Source: Rhodocollybia butyracea (Eukaryota > Basidiomycota > Agaricomycetes > Agaricales > Omphalotaceae). From it: a stretch of DNA of 64,000 nt. Below are positions 54,780 through 64,000 of the stretch, piece by piece. Under the pieces are notes generated by a model that was given only the letters and a program-made list of their open reading frames with translations, did no database searches and was not told where the DNA came from. Both the position numbers and the translations under genes were made by a program. Within the stretch, counting starts at the first letter, position 1. Each line of letters starts with the position of its first letter. The stretch spans positions 1-64,000 of the forward strand of contig JADNRY010000099.1 in the NCBI GenBank assembly GCA_015501585.1, in the 5' to 3' direction.

Positions 54780-55130
54780 GCTGAGCATGGACTGGCTTTT
54801 TCATCTGCAAACAGCTCACACTGATGGATTTGCAGTGGTAGAAGATGTTCTTGGGCGTTGTGTGGATGCATGGCAGTGACCGCTGCAGAGGTTGCAGATT
54901 CACAATGCATGTAGTAAAAGTTAAAACAGAAATTGGGGTTGTGATTGAGGCTGTCAGTCGGGTTACCTAGGTGTGTGCTTATAAGCTAACGCGAACTTAA
55001 ATAGTCCTTAACTATGGCCATATTGTAGGAATCTTATCGTGCAAGCAGGCCAGAAAGTTATCAGCGGGAAAAAGCATATCATGATCCCGAACCGAGTCGA
55101 GCTAGGTACACATGTATCTATCCTAGTAAT
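54780..55130. repeat. Spacer repeat shared with 61,184-61,700
   Basis: Both stretches contain tcatctgcaaacagctcaca, then a block with tgattgaggctgtc and gggttaccta, and both are followed by a copy of repeat R. No coding potential recognised. They extend the duplicated cassette to the left of R. Confidence 0.75.
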
Positions 55131-56860
55131 AAGTACTCAGTTTTTGAATATTTTCTCCCACCACGAATCTCGAAAGCCTCCTGCGCGCGCGCCGCATATT
55201 CTGTTCATGATCATACTACCCCTCCCGAATCGATGGGATTCATTGATTATGGATCGATTCGTTTACTGTAAGGCCATACAGTATGTAGGTAAGTAAAAGT
55301 ATAGGGCGGCTGTCGAACGAATGGAGGAATGATCACATTCAGAATCGGTACAGCAGCATTTATGGAGCAAATGCGCCATTGCCGTCACAGGAACTTGGCT
55401 GTAGCATGGCAGAGATTACTACACTGATAGCAATCGGAGTAATTGGTGGTGAAGGCAGTCTGCGCGCGCCGAATGTCATTTTCCAGAGTTCCAAGACGCT
55501 GAGAATTTCGCCGGTTCGGAGAAAATGACAGAGGCGATGAGCTGAGATGTTTGTTTTCGTTGCAAAAGTCCATGAAACGAGTGCTGTACCAGATTAGTAG
55601 CCACAGTTCAACGATGGCACTCCAATGATTACTTACCACACGCGATATGAACGTCACAAAAAATGAACTTGTCCGTCAGAATAAACTTCCCAAACTCGAC
55701 TGGTCCATGTCACGGTACCAACCCACTAATCCCGACGTTACCTCTCGGTCTCCAGCTTCCCACAGGCCGTCTCTACTGGTCCACGTCAAAGGACCGGTTC
55801 GCTAAACTCGACATTACACCACCCCTCGAAATTCAGCTTCTCGTTCACCTGTGACTCATTGTTTGCTGGAAAAAACCGCAGAATCGGACTGGGAGAGCGG
55901 GAATAAACAAGATTCCAGCTCTGGGACGAACAGCGGCCACGCAATACAAAGGAGCTAACCGGTTTATTGCGCAGTATCATCAACGAAAAGCCCATTGACC
56001 CAATGTATGAGGAGAAGAGGTTGGGAATTCAGAGTGAGGGTGAGATCGAAGTGACAGGCGGGAAGAGATGCTAACGGTGGTGCAAGCTACGGTTTAGCCT
56101 CGCACGCTTGAATTCCGAATTCACGAGAGCAAAAGAAAAAGCATTAGCTGGTTGCTGCGACGGGATTGCAATGACTTGTAATCAGAACTACAAAAGCTGA
56201 GAAAATCGCGCACGGCCGGACAACCGAATACGGGACCCCAATGAGAGTGAAGGCAAGTAGACGACGTAAAAACATGCGGAGTGGCCAGTGTGGAACAATC
56301 TCTTGCAGGGGTTGATAGAGCTTCAAGAGAGGTTCACCAGTACGGGCTGCAAATGATTTTCGATTATGGGGAGCTCGAGGGTGTTGACTCTGGGAGTGAT
56401 GCGATAGCTTGTATCCAGCGCGGAGAAGATGCACTGGCCATGGGCAGTATACAGCGTCATCCATACACGCTGTTAGTTGAGGTAGCCATTACTGAAAAAC
56501 GCCACGGAAAGTGTCGACTAGCACTGGTAAAGGATGGATCATGACAAATGAGGAGAGATCTTGCTGATCTAGAATGAGCGCTAGCGCTGGAACAGTGTCT
56601 CCTATGCAACAAAGTTGACACGAGTTTTGTAGTGACTACGAAAACTCGGCGAGGACAAAATAATCAACTCAAATCTAACAAAACACTGATGAGGAGGAAA
56701 AACTTGCGAGACATAAAATGAACATACAGTTATTCACCGTCAGATAAAGCGACCGAGTCCGTGCACAGTGTGTAGATGGGAGTGAAAGGGAAAATCGACG
56801 CGTGGAAAACTGGACCCGGGGCTGATCGGACCGACCCTACCTTCTTCTCCTCGGACCTCG
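55131..56860. repeat. Repeat family R, copy 3
   Basis: Best preserved R copy. The minus-strand intron is at 55,584-55,636 and joins a codon for cysteine into CTRFMDFCNENKHLSS. The plus-strand segment 56,281-56,544 is open (LLVEVAITEKRHGKCRLALV near its end). The right end (56,819-56,824, GGGCTG) is the uninterrupted equivalent of the transposon target at 23,036 and 28,328. Confidence 0.65.
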
Positions 56861-57104
56861 AACCTCAATAAGCTCAATAAGCTCAATGGTCACTATTAGA
56901 AAACAATTGCAAGCTTTTTCGCGCTCGGTACTCAGTCAACCATTGGATAAACCTCTAGCGCTCAATGTTCAACTGGTGAAGCCGATTTGAATACACAGTT
57001 GGGCATAATATCGTCAAAAAAAGGCACTATAAGTCTGTAAACTTAAAGGGTGTACGGTAAAGGGTGTATATCCTCAAGCTTCAAGGGTGCGTTGATCCAA
57101 AGCG

Positions 57105-57564
57105 GCCGTATGATGGGATATGGTCCTTTTTTTCCACTCGTACCGAACGCTTTTACTAAGTAATGTTCACAGTCATAGGTAAAGCTAAAGGCCGGTGTGC
57201 AGAATGGCATGGGTACAGCTATGACTTTCGCACTGGAATACTGACGCCTTTCTGTTGCACGAAAAATGATGTCCCTTCTAGAACTAATTTCTGACAAAAT
57301 TTATTGAGGGTCTTTCGTGGATCTCTACGTGCGGTGTAACAACTTGGTTGCACTGGAACTGTAGGAAGGCATGGACTACATCGTATACCGGAGGGTGAGT
57401 GAATATTATGGAAATTTGGGGGTAGGAAAAGGTTAGAGACGATCCCTAGATTGGTGATGGTGTTTATTGTAGACCTGCGGAAACCACTTTCGAGGGACGG
57501 CGCTCGACGTTCAGTGCAAACCAATGGATGAGATATAACTGTTAGTACACACGACATTTCTTAG
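57105..57564 (+). pseudogene. NAA20-like pseudogene, copy 4
   Basis: Begins with GRMMGY and an intron of similar length to copy 1, then a decayed GNAT core (one stop after LVALEL at about 57,362, where tag replaces a codon), FVDLYVRCNN, and YIVYRRV. The C-terminal exon ends at a stop at 57,562-57,564. Several bases are lost before the last intron. Exons 1-2 are absent. Followed by F-box copy 4. Confidence 0.75.
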
Positions 57565-58013
57565 AGCTTTTGGAAGAATATAGCCTGGTCTGTATCTGTG
57601 CGCTTTATGACGAGACCAGGCAGTACACGAGCAAGTGAGTACTAACTGCTCAAAGGATACAAAGCAGTGAACAGGCCTGATTCTATTATGGCTAGCGACT
57701 GAGAGAATTCCGATCCTCCAAGAGCAAACCTTTGTGCGCTGAGCTGGGAAAAATATATACGCAGGCATATGCGGGCAAAGTTCAATCGCTCAAGCTGTAG
57801 TAGCATCGGAGATTGGTAACCGCTGGTTTTACACGTTTACTGTGTGGCGTGATAAACTCCAGCTCAAGTAAGAAAGGAAGAAAGGAGGACCGCACGAATG
57901 GCCGACAATTGACAGCTGTGCTGCGATATGTTTCATTATTCCGAGTCAGACTTTCGGAGCACAGGAGAAAATACTTGATGTGGTGGTCCATTTTTTCTGG
58001 TTCGAATAGTCCC

Positions 58014-59345
58014 TTGTTATGAGAAATCAAACGAAGACTGTGTAGTTTCGGGAGGAATTGAGGCTGGGCTAGTTCTGAGATCAGGTGTGAAGTAATCGGG
58101 CTTTGACGCAGATAGTGAATGTCCCACTCTACATCGTCAATTTCAAGATGGAGCAGAGATGGCATGAATCGAAGGACCGCAATAATGTCCAAGTCGGAAA
58201 GAGACACATCTCGGAGGGTGAATATAGTGACTATACAGGATGAAGCGGATAGAAATGAGATAAGGGCTTCTCGTGGCCAGGGAGTACGATCTCTCCCAGC
58301 ACCTTCGATCACGAGTTCTTTCAAGGAAGGAAAACTCAAAGAAGAGAACACGATTTTGGAGCCTGTATAGTAATGGTTTTTTCTGACCGTAAGCGATGTG
58401 ATGTTGGGCCATGTGCCTAGTGTGTCCTTCGGTGAATTATGGCGTGGATCCACAAGTTCAATTTCGATAGATTTGACAGAAGGGCAGCGGTGCAGAACTT
58501 CTGTCAAGTCTGATGTACTCCCTATGCGAATACTACTGAGATGAGCAAGTTGATGGTATGGGTAGATATAGGCACCCTGTCGGTGGCAAGCGCGCGAAGT
58601 TTTGGGGCATGTTCAAAGCAATGTAGTTCATTCGATGCAACCGAGGCGCAAATGCTGTTGATATACAATTCTTCAAGCACAGGAAAATGTACATGCAGTT
58701 GGGAGAATATCGGGCCAGATTGCAATCCGCAAGATCCCTGATACTTGAAGGCTTTCCAACGGTGAGCATGTTGTGCGAGCTGGAATAGGGAAGACTCCTT
58801 TCTGAAAAATGCAGTACCCTGTAAATTCAAAGCAAGCACCCGATCGCTCCAAGTATCGTGAAACTGTATCGAGGAAACCAACATCTTCCGACATACTAAC
58901 ACACGATTGCTCCAAGCATTGTGGAATTCTATCGTGGAAACTAGGATCTTCCAATGTACCACCGTATGTCTCTACCGTCATATTTGCCCACAAGCTGGGT
59001 GACGACAGCGCAAGTTCGCGCCAGCGGGAGCATACGGAGCTAACTGCCATTGCAGGAAGGTAAGTTGATGGCAGGAGAGATGAGTTTCGTTGGAGGACTT
59101 CGGTTTACTAGCCATGGGTAGTTTTGGATGATATTTTCTTCACATATGTATTGGAGGATGTGTAACAATGTTTCATTCGGCAGCTTCCGCACCGGAGACA
59201 GCAGAGAGCGTAGCGTGGCTCTTTGAGTTTCCGAACGTTGTTTTTCTGTTCGAACAACAATGAGTTGCTCGGTGAGGCGAGATTCCTCGGAAGCATGATC
59301 TTCGATATCAGTATCTCCATGAATTCCTTCGCTTGTTCGAGGGTA
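58014..59345 (-). pseudogene. CxxCPKP F-box family, copy 4, truncated at both ends
   Basis: The 5' end is missing: reading in the coding direction it begins at LEQAKEFMEI, directly abutting the 3' end of copy 5 at 59,346. The 3' end is missing as well: after SHNKG the sequence jumps to the family's 3' untranslated region (58,012, ggttcgaatag). Between them are F-box (LPNETLLHIFQYVC type, shifted frame) and LRR parts (58,014-58,507), with internal frameshifts near 58,515 and 59,100 and the same small helix duplication as copy 2 (RIPQCLEQS / TVSRYLERS). Not functional. Confidence 0.85.
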
Positions 59346-60998
59346 TCATACCTGTATTCCATTAGTCCCAGAGATAACTACTCTCAAACCCTGCGAATCT
59401 AAAATACGTAGGGGTTTATAAATGTCTGCATCAACGTCTCGCCAAGTAAACTTGAGAACAACAGATCGGATACAACCTCTCCCCAATGCTAGCATCTCTG
59501 CAGGTAAATCCGAGCCAGGCTTATACCAGCGTGACTCAACCATGCTAACGAAAGCGCTGTCGTTGAATGACCCCTCGTTATGGGAAATTAGACAAAGACT
59601 GTGTAGTCTTGGAACGAATTGAGGCTGGGCTACGTTCGAGATGAGGAGTGAAGTAATTGGACTTTGTTGATCGTGCAAAGAGGGTGTGTGCCATTCTCCA
59701 TCATCAATTTCGAGATAAAGTAGAGATGACATGACCTGAAGAACCGCGATTAGGTCCAAGTCGTAAAGAGACAGACCTCGGAGGGTGAATGTAGTGAGTA
59801 TGCAGGATGAAGTGCATAGAAATGAGATAAGGGTTCTCCCTGGCCATTGGGGTGCATAACTCGTATCTTCATCACCTTCTATCATGAGTTCATTCAAGGA
59901 AGGAAAGCTGAAGGAAGAGAAAACCATTTTGGAGCCTGAGTAGTTAACGTCTTTTCTGACAGTAAGCGATGTGATGCTGCGCGATGTGCCCAGTGTGTCG
60001 TTTGGTGAATTATGGTATACATCCATAAGTTCGATTTCGATGGATTTGACCGAAGGGCAGCGGTGAAGAGCTTCTGTCAATTCTAACGTATCATGTATAC
60101 GAATACTGAGATGAGTAAGTTGACTGTATGAGGCCTTGGATATAGGCACATTGTCGGTGGAAAGCATACAGAGTTTTGGGGCATGTTCAAAGCGATCCAG
60201 GTCACGCAATTCAACCCCTTGAAGAATGCTGCTGATATCCAATTCTTCAAGTAAAGGAAAATGCACATCGGAGAATATTGGATAGAATATCAATGAGTAG
60301 TATCCCCGATACTTGAAGGCTTTCCAACGGTGAGCATGTTGTGTAAAGGAGGACAGGGAAGACAGGGAAGACTCCTGTAGTTCATTATAAGCAAGCCTTA
60401 ATGGCCAATCACCCGACCTCTCCAAGTATCGGGAAATTGTATTGAGGGAACCAGCCTGAATATCTTCTCTTTCAGATATACCACCACATGTCTCTACCGT
60501 CATGTTTGCCCACAAACTGGGTGACGATAGCGCAAGTTCACGCCAGCGGGAGCATACGGAGCTGATTGCCATTGTAGGAAGGTAAGTGATGGCAGGAGAG
60601 ATGAATTTAGTTGGAGGACTGTCATCTAACAGCCATGGGTAGTTCTGGATAATATTTTTATCACATACGTACTGGAAAATGTGTAACAAAGTTTCATTTG
60701 GCAACTTCCGTACTGCAGACAGCAAAGAGCGTAGCGTGGCTCTTTGAGCTTCCAATCGTTGTTTTTCCGTTTGAACAATCATAAGTTGCTCGGTGAGGCG
60801 GGCTACCTCACAAGCATGATCCTCGATGTCTTCATCAGCCAGAGCCAGTATCGCCATGAGCTCCTTTTCCTGTTTCAGGGTAACCGCGGATGGTCCAAAT
60901 TTAGATCGAAGATCGTTTTCTAGTCCTGATAGTTCCTCAGTGCTGAGGTTTACACGTATCTGCAAGGGCTTTGGACATCTGGCGCAAGATGAAGGCAT
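59346..60998 (-). CDS. CxxCPKP F-box protein, intact (copy 5)
   Basis: One frame of 550 codons. It starts MPSSCARCPKPLQIRVNL, then a coiled-coil (LKQEKELMAILALADEDIED, QTEKQRLEAQRATLRSLL), the F-box (LPNETLLHIFQYVCDKNI, SSVCSRWRELALSSPSLWAN) and irregular LRRs, ending LRVVISGTNGIQV. It is diverged from copy 3 throughout but keeps length and all motifs, which suggests selection. Its 3' end is fused to the truncated copy 4. Probable SCF substrate receptor. Confidence 0.87.
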   Translation of the reverse strand: MPSSCARCPKPLQIRVNLSTEELSGLENDLRSKFGPSAVTLKQEKELMAILALADEDIEDHACEVARLTEQLMIVQTEKQRLEAQRATLRSLLSAVRKLPNETLLHIFQYVCDKNIIQNYPWLLDDSPPTKFISPAITYLPTMAISSVCSRWRELALSSPSLWANMTVETCGGISEREDIQAGSLNTISRYLERSGDWPLRLAYNELQESSLSSLSSFTQHAHRWKAFKYRGYYSLIFYPIFSDVHFPLLEELDISSILQGVELRDLDRFEHAPKLCMLSTDNVPISKASYSQLTHLSIRIHDTLELTEALHRCPSVKSIEIELMDVYHNSPNDTLGTSRSITSLTVRKDVNYSGSKMVFSSFSFPSLNELMIEGDEDTSYAPQWPGRTLISFLCTSSCILTTFTLRGLSLYDLDLIAVLQVMSSLLYLEIDDGEWHTPSLHDQQSPITSLLISNVAQPQFVPRLHSLCLISHNEGSFNDSAFVSMVESRWYKPGSDLPAEMLALGRGCIRSVVLKFTWRDVDADIYKPLRILDSQGLRVVISGTNGIQV

Positions 60999-61183
60999 CA
61001 GGAAGAAGTGTTTATTTCAACAAGCGCCATAACGAGTGTAGAGGCTAAGCGCCTTCACACGAGTACTGTAAGACTTGATAACATAGTACACTATTGAGTA
61101 GCAGTGCGAAGCACCATCCTAGCGCGTCGTAAGAGATATTCAGAAGCAAAGTTTATGCAAAAATCCAACAGTTCAAAAGCAAT

Positions 61184-61700
61184 CTTCATCTGCAAACAGC
61201 TCACATCGATACATTTGCGGCGCTGTAGAAAATCATGTCACTGGGCGTTGTCACGTAGATTGCGTTAAAGTAAAAGTTGAAAATAGAAATTGGGGCTGTG
61301 ATTGAGGCTGTCGGTTGGGTTACCTAAGTGTGAGCTTATAAGCTAATGTCGACTTGGATAGTGCTTAACTAGGATCATATCGTAGGAATCCTGTCGTTCC
61401 AGTAGACCCAGAACGTTATTGACGAGGGTCAGAAACGCGACTTCATTAACGGCTGGCCATTGGGAAATCGATAGGCTTGAGTCGAAGAGTCTCGGACGAC
61501 GCTGTGCCAGAGGGATTTCAGCTATCAGCTAAAATGAAAACATCTTGTGCCATTTTCTCTGGGTTACAGAAGAACGTTTGTTCGTTCGTTTTCAACAACT
61601 GAGGCCTCGAGGACGAGAGACGGGTTCATATGGGACTGCAGGAAGCTGTCCAGCACAGTTTGGTCAACTGTTATGATGTTGTGTGCATGATGGTTCGAGC
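61184..61700. repeat. Spacer repeat shared with 54,780-55,130
   Basis: Diverged second copy of the spacer left of repeat R, with tcatctgcaaacagctcaca and tgattgaggctgtc. No gene seen. Confidence 0.7.
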
Positions 61701-63780
61701 TAGGTACACATGTATCTATCCTAGATATAAGTATTGAATACTTTCCCCCACCACAAATTTCGAAACCATCCTGCGAGCGCGCAGCTTGGCATCTCGGTCA
61801 ACGGGAATGGTGGAGGAAAGTTGATACCGCGGTTTCCGAGTTGGGTGAGCAGCGATCGTGGGGGCAAACGTCCTCCCCAGATACAGGTTCGCAGCATGAG
61901 CAGACATCGCTAAACCGACGGCTACTGGAGTCGCTGGTGGTGAGGGTGGTATAGTTGGTACTAAAGGTCATTAGCAATTCTATGTGACAAGGGTATTGAG
62001 GAGTCGGATAACGACGAGCTGCCATTGCTGCAATCTTCATCGGAGTCGTTGGTGGTGGTGAAGGCAATCTACGCGGAACCGAACGTTTTACCCAAAAGAT
62101 GCCACGTTGAGTAAGGATTTTGTGGCTTGGAGAATGCGACGGAGGCAATGAGCTAAGACATCTTGCTTAGTCTTGCTTTCGCTGTGAAAGTCCGCGAAAC
62201 AAGTACTGTACCACGCGATATAAACTCGAAAGCCTGCGCCGCAAGTTCTGTTAATGATAATACCACTTCCGGGCCATTCATTTGTTATATTGTGAGGCTA
62301 TACAGTATTAGCTAAAGGTCTATACAGGGAGGTCGTCGAACGGATGGAAGAATGACCACGCGCCACGCGCAGATTTTGGAGTCGGTACAGCAGCGTTTAT
62401 GGAGAAAGTGCGCTAGTGTTGCATTGCCGCCACAGGTCCTAGTTTCGCGGCATAGGCAGACATTACTACACCGATAGCAATCGGAGTCATCGGTGAAGAA
62501 GGTGGTCAACGTGTATGGAATGTCATTTTTCGCTTTCGCTGCAAAAGTCCATAAAACGGATGCTGTACCAGATTATAAGCCACAGTTCAACGATGACATT
62601 CCAGCGATTACTTACCACACGCGATATGAATGTCACAAAAAGTGAATTTGTCCGTCAGGATAATGTTCCTCAACTCGACTGGTCCATCTCGCTAATGCCG
62701 ACGATGCTTCTCGGTCTCCAACTTCCCACAGGCAGTCTCTACTGTCCAAGTAGAGGTACCGATTTGCTAAACCTAGCATTACCCTACCCCTCGAAATTCA
62801 GCTTCCCGTGACTCATCGTTTGCTGGAGGTAATGGACTGGAAGAGCGGGAACACATAGGATTCCAGCACTGGGATGGACGGACAATGGCCATGCCATACA
62901 AGGGAACCAACCCGTTTGTTGCACAGAATCATCAACGAAAACCACATTGACCCAATGTATGAGAGGAGGAGGTAGGGATTTCGGAGTGAAGGGAAACGAA
63001 GCCTGCTAACCACCGACGGAAACCTTGAGACTGGTTCAAGTGACAGGTGAGAAGAGAAGCCAACGTTGGTGCAAGCTACGGCGCAGTCTCGCACGCCCGA
63101 GCAAAGAAAAAATTGTTGGCGATAGCGGTATGGTGGGTGCGACAGGATTGTGATGACTCGTAATTCGAGCTAGAAAAGTGCGAGATCTGTGCGAGATCTG
63201 TGCAAACGAACGGACAAATGGATATGGAACCCTCAATGTGCCAGTAACGGAGCTGTAGATGATGTGGAGATGTGCGGAGTGACTGTGGAACGTGGAAAAT
63301 CTCTTGTAGGGGTTAACATAGCTTCAAACGAGGCTCGCCAGTCTCTAGGTCATACTTCTCGGACCGCAAAGCAGGATGTCGACTCTGGAAGTTCCAGTGC
63401 GGAGAAGACGCACTGGACAGTATACAGGGTCCATGCGCAGCAGAAAAAGACTACAATTGTCATTCGTACCCGCTGTTACATGAGGTAGCTTTGCTGAAAA
63501 AACATCGCAAAAGGTGTCGGCTACCACGTGCACTGACAAAGGGATCGTTCATGACAAAACGAGGAGAAATCCTGCGGGTCTAGAATGAGCGCTGAGCGCT
63601 GGAACCTAGTATTTCCTATGTAACAAAGTTGATACAAGTTCTGTAGTAACTGCGAGCTTTGGACAAAGCAATCAACTTATATCTAACAAAACACATGAAA
63701 CGAACATACAGTTATCCACCATCAGATGAAGCCATGCAGAAAAATGCCGACCGACAACAAAAGCTGGAGGATCCATAGCT
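61701..63780. repeat. Repeat family R, copy 4
   Basis: Includes the minus-strand intron at 62,563-62,615, followed by the codons for IRFMDFCSES. It carries the cgatagcaatcggagtcatc block, gtgcaagctacgg, and a right end around gatgaagccatgcag. The left third has an extra partial sub-unit (61,790-62,200). It is decayed, with no intact frame of note. Confidence 0.65.
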
Positions 63781-64000
63781 AGTGAGATAGTGGTAAAGAA
63801 GAAGGGATGAACGCAACACGTTGGCGGTACTGGAGCGAATAGGATGATGATGATTGGCGCCTGTATGATGACGCATGATGCATGACCTTGTATGTACGTC
63901 TTCTTTCCCAAATCGGAAGTCGGTATTGGTTTTGTTGCCACTAAAGTACTAAAGTCTCATGCTTATACTTGGACGTACCAATGGTGCGTCTGGTGGTTTG
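63781..64000. other. Window end, nothing recognised
   Basis: No gene or repeat from elsewhere in the window is recognisable in the last 220 bases. Confidence 0.5.

Overview
The window reads as nuclear DNA of an Agaricomycete (mushroom-forming basidiomycete). Protein-coding genes are cut by many 45-95 nt GT-AG introns. The gene content is typical of that class: large F-box families, a MYND-finger protein, a WD40 protein, a fungal SMP-30-like beta-propeller, a DUF2235 hydrolase, LTR retrotransposons, and a DNA transposon with an rve-like integrase core. There are no operons. I joined exons by hand from GT/AG borders and frame phase, so exon borders are predictions.

Layout. 0-1 kb holds a small three-exon gene with a GIY-YIG / T5orf172-like domain. 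1-7.3 kb is gene-poor. 7.3-15.4 kb is an imperfect tandem duplication of a three-gene block: a secreted SMP-30-like propeller, an F-box protein with a nucleotidyltransferase-like motif, and an F-box/LRR protein. The fused junction is at about 11,158, where the first F-box/LRR copy and the second propeller copy are both truncated. 15.6-31 kb and 44-64 kb carry a repeating cassette: NAA20-like (NatB acetyltransferase) pseudogene, then an F-box gene whose N-terminus has a CxxCPKP motif, then a MYND gene, then an uncharacterised repeat family that I call R. The cassette at 15.6-21.1 kb recurs about 31.4 kb downstream at 47.2-52.6 kb. Two of the five F-box copies of this family are intact (48,568-50,235 and 59,346-60,998). 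All four NAA20-like copies are broken or partial.

Mobile DNA lies between and inside the cassettes. A 5.3 kb DNA transposon (23,042-28,327) has 26-bp terminal inverted repeats and a 6-bp target duplication, and carries an integrase-core gene tail-to-tail with a HECT-like gene. A 3.35 kb LTR element (32,703-36,050) has an intact 776-codon gag and no pol; it sits exactly inside an intron of a DUF2235 gene. A Ty3/Gypsy element (36,776-41,941) has lost its integrase and most of its 3' LTR, and carries CpG-type mutations that include a change in the reverse transcriptase active site.

How the genes relate: there is no evident pathway. The F-box proteins would act as substrate adaptors of SCF ubiquitin ligases. 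The repeated cassettes look like birth-and-death evolution of such adaptors by segmental duplication, with transposons and pseudogenised passengers around them. Many broken frames differ from intact relatives by one base, several of them in G or C runs, so some breaks may be assembly errors rather than real mutations.
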